Below, piece by piece: positions 1 through 8,911 of a DNA stretch of 64,000 nt; position 1 is the first letter of the stretch, and each line of letters starts with the position of its first letter. Source of the DNA: Sphingomonadales bacterium. GTDB lineage: Bacteria > Pseudomonadota > Alphaproteobacteria > SMXS01. A program made the position numbers and the translations under genes. Location of the stretch: positions 1 through 64,000 of the forward strand of contig JALHLV010000005.1 of assembly GCA_022844405.1 (NCBI GenBank), written 5' to 3'. The notes below the pieces were generated by a model, which was given only the letters and a program-made list of their open reading frames with translations, searched no databases and was not told the DNA's origin.

Positions 1-711
1 CGCGGCGAGCGCGCCGCGCAGCCGCATCACCGCCTCGCGCCTCGCCGCCGCGATAGCGACGGTCGCCTCGGCCATGCGGCCCTCCAGCGCGGTCAGCCAG
101 GCGTCGTCGCCGCTGCCGTCGCGCAGCAGCTTGAGCCGCTCGCGCATCACCCGCTCATAGGCGCCGACCCGCCTGCCATGCTCCGGGTCGTAACCCAGCA
201 CCAGCCGGTCGAGGAAACGGCGTCGGTCGGAGCGGCCGTCGGTGAACAGCCGGTCCATCTGCGGCGTCAGCCAGACCACGCGGATCAGGTCGGCGAGCGC
301 CGCCGGTCCGCGCGCCGGCGCGCCGTCGATGCGCACCACCCGCCGTTCGACACTTTCATCGTCGTCGCCGTCGGCCGCCCGGCCCTCGATGCCGGTGCCG
401 ATGACGGCGACCCCGGACGGCGTCTGGATCCGCGCGGCCACCGACCAGCCGCCGGCGCCGCCGATCCGCGCCAGTTCGGGCAGGCGCACGCCGCGCAGGC
501 CACGGCCGGGCGTCAGGTAGGACAGCGCCTCGAGCACGTTGGTCTTGCCCGCGCCGTTGGGGCCGGTCAGCACCACCGGGCGCGGCGCCACCTCGATCCG
601 TTCCGCTGCGTAGTTGCGGAAGTCGGTCAGGGTCAGCCGGGACACGGCAAGCGGCAACGCCGCCGCATCGGGTGCGTTTCCCCGTCCGGCATGTTGTTCG
701 GCCTGGAGCAT
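1..711 (-). CDS. recF: DNA replication/repair protein RecF (C-terminus outside window)
   Basis: RecF is an SMC-like ATPase that loads RecA at single-strand gaps. Reading the minus strand from the ATG at 711 gives 237 codons open to the window edge, so the C-terminal part is missing. The start is chosen because GGGAAGAGA lies directly before it; a GTG at 645 (reading VSRLTLTDFRNYAAE) is the alternative. A Walker A motif, GPNGAGKT, is visible near residue 50, as expected for RecF. It begins 22 bases after the dnaN stop on the same strand, which fits the classical dnaA-dnaN-recF order. Family assignment is firm; the exact start is less so. Confidence 0.9.
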   Translation of the reverse strand, partial: MLQAEQHAGRGNAPDAAALPLAVSRLTLTDFRNYAAERIEVAPRPVVLTGPNGAGKTNVLEALSYLTPGRGLRGVRLPELARIGGAGGWSVAARIQTPSGVAVIGTGIEGRAADGDDDESVERRVVRIDGAPARGPAALADLIRVVWLTPQMDRLFTDGRSDRRRFLDRLVLGYDPEHGRRVGAYERVMRERLKLLRDGSGDDAWLTALEGRMAEATVAIAAARREAVMRLRGALAA

Positions 712-733
712 TCTCTTCCCGGATGCGACCGCG

Positions 734-1849
734 TCAGACGCGCATCGGCATCAACACATAGAGCGCGGTGTCGTCGGCGCCGTCCTGAACCAGCGTGGGC
801 GCGGCGGCGTCGGCGAAGGACACGCGCACTGTGTCGCCTTCCACCTGGCTCATGATGTCGAGGACGTAGCGCGCGTTGAAGCCGATCTCCATAGCCTCCG
901 ACGCATAGCCGGCGGCCAGTTCCTCGGTGGCCGAGCCGCTGTCCGGGCTGTTGACCGCGAGCGTCACCTTGTCGGTGTCGATGATCAGCTTCACCGCCCG
1001 CGACTTCTCGCTGGAGATGGTCGAGACGCGGTCGATGGCCTCGGCGAACAGCCTTGCGTCGACCTCGAGCAGCCGGTCGTTGTTGGCCGGGATCACCCGG
1101 ACATAGTCGGGGAACGTGCCGTCGATCAGCTTGGAGGTGAGCACCGCGTCGGCGAAGTCGAAGCGGATCTTGCTCTCGGACAGGCTGACCTGCACCAGGC
1201 CCTCGGCCTCGTCGAGCAGCTTGCGCACTTCCTGCACGGTCTTGCGCGGCACGATCACGCCGGGCATGCCCGCCGCGCCCATCGGCATGGGCAGCCGGAC
1301 GCGGGCAAGGCGGTGACCGTCCGTGGCCACGCCCACCAGCATGGGTTCCTTGCCGTCGGCGACATGCAGGTAGATGCCGTTCAGGTAGAACCGGGTTTCC
1401 TCGGTGCTGATGGCGAAGCGGGTCTTGTCGATCAGCTTCTTCAGGTCGGCGACCGGCAGGCTGAAACGGTGCGGCAGCGCATCCTCGGCCATCACCGGGA
1501 AGTCCTCGCGCGGCAGGCATGCCAGCACGAAGCGCGAGCGGCCGGCGCCCAGCGTCAGGCGCTGTTCGCCGCCCCGGTATTCCATCTCCACCTGGGAGCC
1601 TTCCGGCAGCTTGCGGACGATGTCGTAGAGGGTGTGCGCCGGGGTGGTGATCGCGCCCGGCGCGGTCACGTCGGCCGCGACGGATTCCACCACGGCCAGG
1701 TCCAGATCGGTCGCCGTCAGGTTCAGGCGCCCCTCCGCTGCCTCGAGCAGCATGTTGGACAGGATCGGGATGGTGGTGCGCCGCTCGACGACACTTTGCA
1801 CGTGGCCCAGCGACCGCAGAAGCGCCGCGCGTTCAATGGTGAGTTTCAT
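734..1849 (-). CDS. dnaN: DNA polymerase III beta subunit (sliding clamp)
   Basis: This is the ring-shaped processivity clamp that tethers DNA polymerase III to DNA. The 371-residue product starts MKLTIERAALLRSLGHVQ and includes VVERRTTIPILSNMLLEA, the signature of the first clamp domain. The C-terminus ends ALYVLMPMRV, matching the conserved PMR(V/L) tail. The length is normal for the family. It follows dnaA on the same strand after a 218-base gap that contains a strong dnaA terminator, so it probably has its own promoter in that gap and is co-transcribed with recF. Nothing is odd about it. Confidence 0.97.
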   Translation of the reverse strand: MKLTIERAALLRSLGHVQSVVERRTTIPILSNMLLEAAEGRLNLTATDLDLAVVESVAADVTAPGAITTPAHTLYDIVRKLPEGSQVEMEYRGGEQRLTLGAGRSRFVLACLPREDFPVMAEDALPHRFSLPVADLKKLIDKTRFAISTEETRFYLNGIYLHVADGKEPMLVGVATDGHRLARVRLPMPMGAAGMPGVIVPRKTVQEVRKLLDEAEGLVQVSLSESKIRFDFADAVLTSKLIDGTFPDYVRVIPANNDRLLEVDARLFAEAIDRVSTISSEKSRAVKLIIDTDKVTLAVNSPDSGSATEELAAGYASEAMEIGFNARYVLDIMSQVEGDTVRVSFADAAAPTLVQDGADDTALYVLMPMRV

Positions 1850-2013
1850 GGGCTCTTAGCTATGGTTGAACCTACGGCAAGGGGTCGTAAACCCCCGTCT
1901 TTCTTATGCTTTTCGGGACAGCCCAGAGGCCGCCGCCCGGACCCGGAAAACGCCCGCCAACGACAGCAGTCAACCGGACCGAGACTTTAGCAGAGGAAGG
2001 GCGCAATGACACG
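1850..2013. other. dnaA-dnaN intergenic spacer
   Basis: This spacer follows the dnaA terminator and precedes dnaN on the minus strand. A TTGACT hexamer lies in it but has no convincing -10 at normal spacing, so I do not place the dnaN promoter. I saw no TTATCCACA-type DnaA boxes here by eye. Confidence 0.5.
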
Positions 2014-2037
2014 AAAAATGGGGCGCCAGGCCCCATT
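2014..2037 (-). terminator. rho-independent terminator after dnaA
   Basis: Read on the minus strand, an 8-bp perfect stem (AATGGGGC with GCCCCATT, 2017-2024 and 2030-2037) closes a 5-base loop and runs into TTTTTCG. It lies 30 bases beyond the dnaA stop. This suggests that most dnaA transcripts end here and dnaN-recF are driven separately. Confidence 0.8.
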
Positions 2038-2067
2038 CCACGCTTCCGTTCAGATGGGCCGGAACCG

Positions 2068-3510
2068 TCAGGTTTCCAGGGTCCGGCGCAGGTTCTCGAT
2101 ATCCTGGTCGAGGGTGCTGTCGGTCTCGCGCAGCTCCTCGATGCGGCGCACCGCGTGCATCACCGTGGTGTGGTCGCGCCCGCCGAACTTGCGGCCGATC
2201 TCGGGCAGGCTGCGCGAGGTGAGCTGCTTGGCGAGGTACATGGCGACCTGCCGCGGGCGCGCGACCGCGCGGGCCCGGCGCGCCGACAGCAGCTCGGACA
2301 GGCGCACGTTGAAATACTCGGCCACATGGCGCTGGATCTCGGCGATCGACACCCGCCGGTCGTTGGACCGGATCAGGTCCTGCAGCACTTCCTGGGTCAT
2401 CTCCAGGGTGACCGGGCGGCCGACCAGATCCGAATAGGCGGTGACCCGGTTGAGCGCGCCCTCGAGCTCGCGCACGTTCGAGATGATCTTGCGGGCCAGG
2501 AACTCGGTCACTTCCTTGGGCATGTCGTCACGGCCCATGACCTCGAGCTTGGACTGCAGGATGCCGACCCGCAGCTCGTAATCGGTGGGATGCACGTCGG
2601 CGACGAGGCCCCAGCCGAGGCGCGACTTGATGCGGTCCTCGATGCCCTCCAGGTCCGACGGCGACCGGTCGCCCGAGATGATCACCTGGCGGTGCTGGTC
2701 GATGACGGCGTTGAAGGTATGGAAGAACTCTTCCTGGGTGCTGTCCTTGTTGGCGATGAACTGGACGTCGTCGATCATCAGCACGTCGACCGAGCGGAAC
2801 TGTTCCTTGAACGCCATGGTGTCCTTGTACCGGAGCGCCCGGATGAACTGGTACATGAACTTCTCGGCCGACATGTAGAGCACCTTGCGCTCCGGATTGC
2901 GGGCGCGGATCTCGGCGGCGATGGCGTGCATCAGATGGGTCTTGCCCAGACCGACGCCGCCATAGAGGAACAGCGGGTTGAACTGCACCTTGGTGCTGCT
3001 GGAGACCCGGCGCGCCGCGGCGTGGGCCAGCTCGTTGGATTTGCCGACCACGAAGTTGTCGAAGGTGAAGCGCGGATCGAGCGGCGCGCTGTAGGTATCG
3101 CCGCCGTCCATGTCCTCGCCCTGCCCGTCGGCGCGGGCCGGACGGCCGTTCGGTTTGACTTGCGGCGGCGGCGCGGCGGCGGCCATGCCGGGCGATGGCG
3201 CCTGGACGCTGACCACCAGTTCCACGTCGATCGCCGCGCCGGTCTCCTGGTGCCAGTAGTCGGTGATGCGGCTGAGATAGTGGGTCTTGACCCAGTCGCA
3301 CATGAAGCGCGTCGGCACGGAGATCAGCACCTTCGAGCCTTCGGCGCGCAGCACGCCCAGCGGCTTCAGCCAGCTGTCGAAGGTGGCGTCGCCGAACTCG
3401 GTCCGCAGCTTCGCGCGAATCCGCTGCCACGCATCCTGCCAGGGCGCCATCATGGACGGGTTGACCGCATCGTTGTGTATCCCCCCGAGTCGGTGGGTTT
3501 CCTTGGTCAC
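2068..3510 (-). CDS. dnaA: chromosomal replication initiator protein DnaA
   Basis: DnaA is the AAA+ ATPase that melts the replication origin. The protein shows the N-terminal domain (WQRIRAKLRTEFGDATFDSW), a linker, the ATPase domain with Walker A (YGGVGLGKTHL) and Walker B (VLMIDDVQFI), and the C-terminal DNA-binding helix-turn-helix with the signature GRDHTTVMHAVRRIEEL. I place the start at GTG 3510 (VTKETHRLGG), about 480 aa. A longer reading frame would run back over the rhodanese gene. An ATG at 3453 just before APWQDAWQ is the alternative. It lies 10 bases after the rhodanese stop, so the two are probably co-transcribed. Confidence 0.96.
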   Translation of the reverse strand: MTKETHRLGGIHNDAVNPSMMAPWQDAWQRIRAKLRTEFGDATFDSWLKPLGVLRAEGSKVLISVPTRFMCDWVKTHYLSRITDYWHQETGAAIDVELVVSVQAPSPGMAAAAPPPQVKPNGRPARADGQGEDMDGGDTYSAPLDPRFTFDNFVVGKSNELAHAAARRVSSSTKVQFNPLFLYGGVGLGKTHLMHAIAAEIRARNPERKVLYMSAEKFMYQFIRALRYKDTMAFKEQFRSVDVLMIDDVQFIANKDSTQEEFFHTFNAVIDQHRQVIISGDRSPSDLEGIEDRIKSRLGWGLVADVHPTDYELRVGILQSKLEVMGRDDMPKEVTEFLARKIISNVRELEGALNRVTAYSDLVGRPVTLEMTQEVLQDLIRSNDRRVSIAEIQRHVAEYFNVRLSELLSARRARAVARPRQVAMYLAKQLTSRSLPEIGRKFGGRDHTTVMHAVRRIEELRETDSTLDQDIENLRRTLET

Positions 3511-3520
3511 GTTGGGACTC

Positions 3521-3940
3521 TCAGTTCTGGGTCCAGGGAAGGCCGCGGACTTTCCAGCCATTGACCCGGCCTCGATGCCGGTCAGCGTCGGGATCCCCCT
3601 CGAATCCCTCGGAAACATTGTAGCAGCGCGTATAGCCCTGCTGGGTCATCAGCCGGGCCGCCGCCGCCGAGCGCGCGCCCGACCGGCAGAGAAACAGCAC
3701 CGGCGCATCGCGGTCGATGCCGATGCCGCCGACCTCGTCGGCGAATCGGTCGTTGCGCTGACCTTCGGGGAACGTCTGCCACTCCACGAAGACCGGCTTT
3801 TTACTCAGCGGCGACAGGTCGGTGACACCCACATAGGCCCATTCCGCGCGCGTGCGGACATCGACCAAGAGCGCGGAAGGCTCGGATTCCAGCAGATTCC
3901 ACGCGTCCTGGGGAGACAAGTCGCCCGCGTAATCAGCCAT
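3521..3940 (-). CDS. rhodanese-like domain protein
   Basis: A single rhodanese domain of 139 aa, likely a cytosolic sulfurtransferase. The domain begins DAWNLLESEPSALLVDVRT, and the active-site loop is CRSGARSAAAA, with the catalytic Cys directly before RSG as in active family members. The start at 3940 has a good ribosome site (GGGAGG about 10 bases upstream). It sits immediately upstream of dnaA with a 10-base gap, so dnaA is probably translated from the same message. The substrate cannot be told from sequence. Confidence 0.9.
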   Translation of the reverse strand: MADYAGDLSPQDAWNLLESEPSALLVDVRTRAEWAYVGVTDLSPLSKKPVFVEWQTFPEGQRNDRFADEVGGIGIDRDAPVLFLCRSGARSAAAARLMTQQGYTRCYNVSEGFEGDPDADRHRGRVNGWKVRGLPWTQN

Positions 3941-4312
3941 CCTCGATCAATCCTCCCAAGTCTCTTGTGACAACACGGCGAATCTCTGAAGCAGCGCCAG
4001 GTCATCGTCATGTATTTGTAAGAAGAAGTAAAGACGATCCCCGCAAAGGCTAGAAGTATAGCCCTTTTATTACGCATTTGTTACTTGCAGAGATCCGCCC
4101 GCCTTCGAATCTGGGGGAGAGAGTAGCAAATTGCACGGCATTGGCAACCGTCGCTGTGGCCTACGCCGCGATTTGTGACGGCTCTATGTACGTTGTGTGA
4201 AGCCGCCTACCAGATATGGGTCTGGTGCGTCGCGGCCGATCGGCGCGGAGAGGAGATTGGAGCCCGGACCGGAGCGCGCCGGACCTGATACGGCCCGGCG
4301 TCGAGTCGGGGA
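3941..4312. other. 372-base gene-free stretch upstream of the rhodanese-dnaA pair
   Basis: This lies between rpsT and the rhodanese gene. The 4000-4085 part is clearly AT-richer than its surroundings and holds a candidate minus-strand promoter at 4055-4084. I looked for clustered DnaA boxes, since an AT-rich segment beside dnaA could be an origin, but saw no TTATCCACA-type 9-mers. The 4140-4312 part, just after rpsT, has no clear terminator or open frame. Confidence 0.5.
4055..4084 (-). promoter_or_regulatory. candidate sigma-70 promoter for rhodanese-dnaA
   Basis: On the minus strand GTAACA (4084-4079; 4 of 6 to TTGACA) is followed after 18 bases by TATACT (4060-4055; 5 of 6 to TATAAT). It lies about 115 bases before the rhodanese start in the AT-rich stretch. 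This is pattern only. Confidence 0.4.
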
Positions 4313-4579
4313 TCAGGCCTTCAGCGAGCGGACGCGCGCGTTGAGGCGGGAGATTTTCCGCGAGGCGGTATTCTTGGCGAGGACGCCCTTGGACACGCCG
4401 CGCATGATTTCCGGCTCGGCGGCCTTCAGCGCCGCAGCGGCGGCGGCGGCGTCACCCGATTCCAGGGCCTTCTCGACGCCCTTGATGAAGGTGCGGATGC
4501 GACCGCGTCGGGCGCGGTTCACGTCGGTGCGACGCTCGGTCTGACGAATGCGCTTACGCGCCTGCGGCGAATTGGCCAT
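4313..4579 (-). CDS. rpsT: 30S ribosomal protein S20
   Basis: S20 is an 88-residue helical protein that binds 16S rRNA early in 30S assembly. The sequence begins [18 protein letters not shown] and is rich in Lys/Arg, with the typical internal stretch ([13 protein letters not shown]) and [12 protein letters not shown] at the C-terminus. Length and composition are normal. It is monocistronic, with a strong promoter at 4620-4648. The rpsT-dnaA neighbourhood is common in alphaproteobacteria, here with a rhodanese gene inserted between. Confidence 0.97.
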   Translation of the reverse strand: MANSPQARKRIRQTERRTDVNRARRGRIRTFIKGVEKALESGDAAAAAAALKAAEPEIMRGVSKGVLAKNTASRKISRLNARVRSLKA

Positions 4580-4619
4580 GTGTGTTCCGTCTCAACGCTA
4601 AATCACGAACAGGGCGCGG

Positions 4620-4648
4620 CTTATACGGCCTGTGCCCGCACCCGTCAA
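4620..4648 (-). promoter_or_regulatory. rpsT promoter
   Basis: On the minus strand TTGACG (4648-4643) and TATAAG (4625-4620) are separated by exactly 17 bases, each 5 of 6 to the sigma-70 consensus. It ends about 40 bases before the rpsT ATG, which suits a strongly expressed ribosomal protein gene. Confidence 0.75.
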
Positions 4649-4660
4649 CCATTGGATCGT

Positions 4661-4684
4661 GCCGGGACGGCGGACCGTCCCGGC
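4661..4684 (-). terminator. hairpin after the enoyl-CoA hydratase gene
   Basis: A perfect 10-bp stem (GCCGGGACGG paired with CCGTCCCGGC) with a 4-base loop begins 9 bases beyond the hydratase stop. There is no T-run after it, so it may stabilise the mRNA end or act with Rho rather than as a full intrinsic terminator. Confidence 0.5.
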
Positions 4685-4693
4685 GGCCGATTC

Positions 4694-5470
4694 CTAGCGA
4701 TTCTTGAACTGCGCCGGGCGCTTCTCGACGAACGCGGCCATGCCTTCCTTCTGGTCGTCGAAGGCGAACAGGGCATGGAACGTCCGGCGTTCGAATCGGA
4801 CGCCTTCCGACAGGGTGGTCTCGTAGGCCCGGTTGATCGCCTCCTTGGCGACGATCACCGAGGGGCGCGACATGTCGGCGATGATGGCGGCGGCCTTCAG
4901 CGCCTCGTCGATGAGCTGGTCGTTGGGCACGATGCGGCTCACGAGGCCTGAGCGCTCAGCTTCCTGGGCGTCCATCATGCGGCCGGTCAGGCACATGTCC
5001 ATGGACTTGGACTTGCCGACGAAGCGGGTCAGGCGCTGGGTGCCGCCGGAGCCGGGAATGACGCCCAGCTTGATCTCGGGCTGGCCGAACTTGGCGCTCT
5101 CGGCGGCGATGATGAAGTCGCACATCATCGCCAGCTCGCAGCCGCCGCCGAGCGCGAAGCCGGCGACCGCCGCGATCACCGGCTTGCGGGTGCGCGTCAC
5201 CGTCTCCCAGTTGCGGGTGATGAAGTCCTCGGTGAACACGTCGATGTAGTTCTTGTCCTTCATCTCGGTGATGTCGGCGCCGGCCGCGAAGGCGCGCTCG
5301 CTGCCGGTGATGACGGTGCAGCCGATGTCCGGGTTCTTCTCGATCCCCAACAGCGCGTCGGTCAGCTCGTCCATGAGCTGGGCGCACAGGGCGTTGAGCG
5401 CCTTGGGCCGGTTGAGTGTGATCAGCGCGACCTTGCCGCGCACCTCGAAATTGATGGTCTCGTACGCCAT
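4694..5470 (-). CDS. enoyl-CoA hydratase/isomerase family protein (crotonase fold)
   Basis: A 258-residue crotonase that probably hydrates trans-2-enoyl-CoA in beta-oxidation. It shows the CoA/oxyanion-hole segment [11 protein letters not shown], the glycine-rich stretch [15 protein letters not shown] with the first catalytic Glu, and [15 protein letters not shown] with the second Glu region (FGQPEIKLG). All the residues expected of a true hydratase are present, and the length matches short-chain hydratases (about 258 aa). It lies between mutM and rpsT on the same strand, a common alphaproteobacterial arrangement. The chain-length preference cannot be read from sequence. Confidence 0.92.
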   Translation of the reverse strand: MAYETINFEVRGKVALITLNRPKALNALCAQLMDELTDALLGIEKNPDIGCTVITGSERAFAAGADITEMKDKNYIDVFTEDFITRNWETVTRTRKPVIAAVAGFALGGGCELAMMCDFIIAAESAKFGQPEIKLGVIPGSGGTQRLTRFVGKSKSMDMCLTGRMMDAQEAERSGLVSRIVPNDQLIDEALKAAAIIADMSRPSVIVAKEAINRAYETTLSEGVRFERRTFHALFAFDDQKEGMAAFVEKRPAQFKNR

Positions 5471-5564
5471 GGGCTTCCTCCGGGAATTTGCTTGCCGTCA
5501 CAGGGCAGGCCAGCGTTTTGGCAGAGCTTGGCCCGGCGCGCAAGGATGCGCGTGCCGTCTGCCG

Positions 5565-6407
5565 CTATCGCTGATGCTTGTTGCAGAAGAAGGTGGAACG
5601 GCCGCTCTGGACGATACGCGCGATGGTGCCGTTGCATCCGGCCTGTCCGCACGGCTCTCCCTCGCGTCCATAGGCCTTCCAGGAGTGCTGGAAATAGCCC
5701 AGCTCGCCATCGACCTGGGCGTAGTCGCGCAAGCTGGACCCGCCGGCCTGGATGGCCCGTTCGAGCACGTCCCGGATCGCGGGCACCAGCCGCTCCGCGC
5801 GCTGCCCCGACACGGAACTGGCCAAGCGCCGCGGGGATATTCCGGACATGTGCAAGGCCTCGCACACATAGATGTTCCCGAGGCCGGCGACCACCCGCTG
5901 GTCGAGCAGCGCGGCCTTGATCGGCGTCCGCTTGCCGTCGAGCGCCTCGGACAGGTACTCGGGATCGAACCCGTCGCCGAGCGGCTCCGGCCCCAGATGG
6001 ACGAAATAGGGATGGGCCGCCAGATCCTCCTCCCGCGTCAGCGCCATGAAGCCGAAACGGCGCGGATCATGGAACACCACGCGGCTGCCGTTGCCGACCT
6101 CGAAGATCACATGGTCGTGGGTGGCGAGCGGCGGCGGTTGGGCGGACACCTGCGGCGCCCACAGGTTCATGCGGCCCGACATGCCCAGATGCATGATCAG
6201 CACCTGGCCATCGTCCAGATGGACCACGATGTATTTGGCACGGCGGTCGATCCGCTCGATCCGCCGCCCCCGCAGCCGTTCGCCGAAATCCGGCGGCAGC
6301 GGAAAGCGCAGGTCGGGGCGGCGGACGGTCACCTGCGTCAGGACGCGGCCTTCCATGGCCGTGCGCAGGCCGCGGCAAACCGTTTCAACCTCGGGCAATT
6401 CGGGCAT
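5565..6407 (-). CDS. mutM: formamidopyrimidine-DNA glycosylase
   Basis: MutM (Fpg) removes 8-oxoguanine and ring-opened purines. The start is fixed at ATG 6407 because the mature enzyme must begin PELPEVE, with the N-terminal proline as nucleophile. The 280-residue product has the H2TH region ([19 protein letters not shown]) and a C-terminal zinc finger. The finger reads C-x4-C-x16-C-x2-H (EPCGQAGC ... FFCNKHQR) instead of the textbook four cysteines. The start is 47 bases from the divergent ubiE start, so both promoters must lie in or overlap that short gap. Confidence 0.96.
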   Translation of the reverse strand: MPELPEVETVCRGLRTAMEGRVLTQVTVRRPDLRFPLPPDFGERLRGRRIERIDRRAKYIVVHLDDGQVLIMHLGMSGRMNLWAPQVSAQPPPLATHDHVIFEVGNGSRVVFHDPRRFGFMALTREEDLAAHPYFVHLGPEPLGDGFDPEYLSEALDGKRTPIKAALLDQRVVAGLGNIYVCEALHMSGISPRRLASSVSGQRAERLVPAIRDVLERAIQAGGSSLRDYAQVDGELGYFQHSWKAYGREGEPCGQAGCNGTIARIVQSGRSTFFCNKHQR

Positions 6408-6454
6408 GGGAGGCGCTGTAACGTTTCTGGTAGCCGTCAGGCGGGTGGGGTAAG

Positions 6455-7276
6455 GTGCGCCGCATGATAGAGGATCGCGGCGAAAACACAGCCCCTTCCA
6501 GGGCCAGGGACGCTGACGGCGGCGCCAGCTTCGGCTTTCGCGACGTGAGCCCCGGCGAGAAGACCGCACTGGTGCGCGGTGTGTTCGATTCCGTGGCGAC
6601 CCGCTACGACGTGATGAACGACGCCATGAGCGGCGGTGTCCACCGGCTGTGGAAATCGGCCATGATCGACTGGCTGCGCCCGCGCCCGGGCATGCGTGTG
6701 CTCGACGTGGCGGGCGGCACCGGCGACATCGCCTTCCGCATCCTCGACAAGGCCAACCGCGAGGTGCCCGAGGGCAGAACGCCGGCCGCGGTCACCGTCT
6801 GCGACATCAACGAGGCGATGCTGAACGTGGGCCGCGACCGGGCGGTGAACGTCGGACGGCTCGACAATCTGGACTGGATGGTCGGCAACGCCGAGGCGCT
6901 GCCCGTCGCCGATCGCGCCTATGGCGCCTACACCATCGCCTTCGGCATCCGCAACGTGACCGACATCCCGGCGGCGCTGCGCGAGGCGCGGCGGGTGCTG
7001 AAGCCCGGCGGGCGCTTCCTGTGCCTGGAATTCTCCAATGTCGACATCCCGCTGCTGAAGCAGGGCTACGACTTCTACTCGATGAACGTCGTGCCGCAAC
7101 TGGGCCGGCTGATCGCGGGCGACGCCGAGTCCTACCGCTACCTGGTCGAGAGCATCAGGCGCTTCCCGGACCGCGACACCTTCGCCGGCATGATCGAGGC
7201 GGCGGGCCTGTCGCGGGTCTCGACGCGCGCCCTGTCGGGCGGCATCGTCGCCCTGCACTCGGCCTGGCGCGTCTGA
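6455..7276 (+). CDS. ubiE: ubiquinone/menaquinone C-methyltransferase UbiE
   Basis: A SAM-dependent class I methyltransferase that C-methylates 2-polyprenyl-6-methoxybenzoquinol in ubiquinone synthesis. SAM-binding motif I is [15 protein letters not shown], and family signatures [18 protein letters not shown] and [15 protein letters not shown] are present. At 273 aa it is slightly longer than E. coli UbiE because of an N-terminal extension of about 35 residues. ATGs at 6455 and 6464 are both possible. ubiB follows 8 bases after the stop, so the pair is an operon for ubiquinone production. Confidence 0.96.
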   Translation: MRRMIEDRGENTAPSRARDADGGASFGFRDVSPGEKTALVRGVFDSVATRYDVMNDAMSGGVHRLWKSAMIDWLRPRPGMRVLDVAGGTGDIAFRILDKANREVPEGRTPAAVTVCDINEAMLNVGRDRAVNVGRLDNLDWMVGNAEALPVADRAYGAYTIAFGIRNVTDIPAALREARRVLKPGGRFLCLEFSNVDIPLLKQGYDFYSMNVVPQLGRLIAGDAESYRYLVESIRRFPDRDTFAGMIEAAGLSRVSTRALSGGIVALHSAWRV

Positions 7277-7284
7277 CGCGGGCC

Positions 7285-8841
7285 ATGTTCGCCGCCGCCG
7301 GCCACTTCCTGAGACTGTTCAAGATCGCCCGCACGCTGGCGCGGCACGACGCCATGTTCCCGCTCGACCTGCTGGCCGTGCCGCCGGCGTTGGCGACGGC
7401 GCTCAAGCTGCTGACCGTGTTCAACCGCCGCCATGTCAACGCGCCGATCCCGCCCGGCGAGCGGCTGGCCCATGCGCTGGAGGCACTCGGCCCCACCTTC
7501 ATCAAGCTGGGCCAGGCGCTGGCAACCCGTCCCGACATCGCCGGCGACGACGTCGCCGAGGCGCTGACCCGGCTGCAGGACCGGCTGCCGCCCTTCCCGG
7601 GCGCCGAGGCGCGGGCGATCATCGCCGCCGACCTGGGCCAGCCGGTCGACGTGCTGTTCTCTGCGTTCGACAACGACGCGATCGCCGCCGCCAGCATCGC
7701 CCAGGTACACAAGGCAGTGACCGCCGACGGCGTGAAGGTGGCCGTGAAGGTGCTGCGCCCGGGCGTGCGCGAGGCGTTCCGCCGCGACCTGGCGACATTC
7801 TTCTGGTTCGCCCGGCTGATGGAACGGCGCGTACCCGACACGCGGCGCCTGCGCCCGGTGGAGGTGGTGGAGACCTTCGCCGAGACCGTGGCGCTGGAGA
7901 TGGATTTGCGCTACGAGGCCGCCGCCGCGAGCGAGCTGCGCGAGAACATGGAAGGCGAGCCCGGCTTCCGTGTGCCGCGGGTGATGTGGCCGACCACGTC
8001 CGAGCGGGTGCTGACCACCGAATGGATCGACGGCACGCCGCTGGGCGACCGGGCGGCGCTGGCCTCCACCGGCATCGACATGCGCGCGCTGGCCGCCGTG
8101 CTCGTGCGCGTCTTCCTGCTGCAGGTGATGCGCGACGGCTTCTTCCATGCCGACCTGCACCAGGGCAATCTGTTCGTCGACACCGACGGCAACCTGGTCG
8201 CCGTCGATTTCGGCATCATGGGCCGGCTGGACCGCAAGTCGCGCCGGTATCTCGCCGAGATCCTGCGCGGCTTCCACACCGGCGACTACCGCCGCATCGC
8301 CGAGGTGCATTTCGAGGCGGGCTACGTGCCGCGCACCAAGAGCATCAACAGCTTCGCCCAGGCGCTGCGGGCCATCGGCGAGCCGATCGCCGGGCGGCGG
8401 GTGCGCGACATCTCGTTCGGCAGGCTGCTCGCCCAGCTGTTCCAGATCACCGCCACCTTCGAGATGCGCACCCAGCCCCAGCTGCTGCTGCTGCAAAAGA
8501 CCATGGTGATGGCCGAGGGGCTGGCCATGTACATGGACCCCGAGATCAACATGTGGGAGGTTTCGCCGCCCGTGGTCCAGGGGTGGCTTACCGACAACAT
8601 GGGTCCCGACGCCTATATCCGCGAGACAGCCGAATCCGTCCTGTCGCTGCTGCGCTACGTGCCGCTGATCGCCGACGAGCTGGAAAAGCGCGCCGCCGTG
8701 CTGACCGCCGAAGGGATCGTGCTGCATCCCGAGACCGCGCGGCTGATCGGCGACGCGCAGACCCGGCACCTGCGCAGCCAGAGCGCGGCGCTGTGGGTCA
8801 TCGCCGTATTGCTGGCTTTGTTGATAGCAATTATCAACTAA
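7285..8841 (+). CDS. ubiB: UbiB-type atypical protein kinase-like ATPase (ubiquinone biosynthesis)
   Basis: UbiB/ADCK-family ATPases support ubiquinone synthesis, probably by extracting lipid intermediates from the membrane. The 518-residue protein carries the KxGQ motif (TFIKLGQALATRPD), the A-rich loop AAASIAQVHKA, the catalytic loop HADLHQGNLFV and the VDFGIMGRL metal site. It ends in one clear hydrophobic helix (ALWVIAVLLALLIAIIN), where many homologues have two. The start at ATG 7285 is 8 bases after the ubiE stop. A 7-bp inverted repeat spans its stop codon. Confidence 0.95.
   Translation: MFAAAGHFLRLFKIARTLARHDAMFPLDLLAVPPALATALKLLTVFNRRHVNAPIPPGERLAHALEALGPTFIKLGQALATRPDIAGDDVAEALTRLQDRLPPFPGAEARAIIAADLGQPVDVLFSAFDNDAIAAASIAQVHKAVTADGVKVAVKVLRPGVREAFRRDLATFFWFARLMERRVPDTRRLRPVEVVETFAETVALEMDLRYEAAAASELRENMEGEPGFRVPRVMWPTTSERVLTTEWIDGTPLGDRAALASTGIDMRALAAVLVRVFLLQVMRDGFFHADLHQGNLFVDTDGNLVAVDFGIMGRLDRKSRRYLAEILRGFHTGDYRRIAEVHFEAGYVPRTKSINSFAQALRAIGEPIAGRRVRDISFGRLLAQLFQITATFEMRTQPQLLLLQKTMVMAEGLAMYMDPEINMWEVSPPVVQGWLTDNMGPDAYIRETAESVLSLLRYVPLIADELEKRAAVLTAEGIVLHPETARLIGDAQTRHLRSQSAALWVIAVLLALLIAIIN
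8820..8838. repeat. perfect 7-bp inverted repeat across the ubiB end
   Basis: GTTGATA and TATCAAC flank a 5-base spacer, ending 3 bases before the end of the ubiB stop codon. No T-run follows. It might be a weak terminator for ubiE-ubiB or a site upstream of coaBC (start 8912); chance is also possible. Confidence 0.35.
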
Positions 8842-8911
8842 ACTGCTTGTTGTAGCGCCGGAATGTGATACCAAGCATAACTACAGTTCCAGGTCGTGAA
8901 TTGGCGCCAAC

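Noticed and set aside
4000-4085. Possible replication origin in AT-rich DNA near dnaA
   Set aside because: No clustered DnaA boxes are visible; a promoter explains the AT-richness equally well.
4780-4805. GCGTTCGAATCGGACGCC resembling a tRNA T-arm
   Set aside because: It lies within the enoyl-CoA hydratase gene and no acceptor, D or anticodon arms can be built around it.
8820-8838. TTATCAAC next to ubiB as a DnaA box
   Set aside because: It differs from the consensus and is single; it is better described as one arm of a short inverted repeat.
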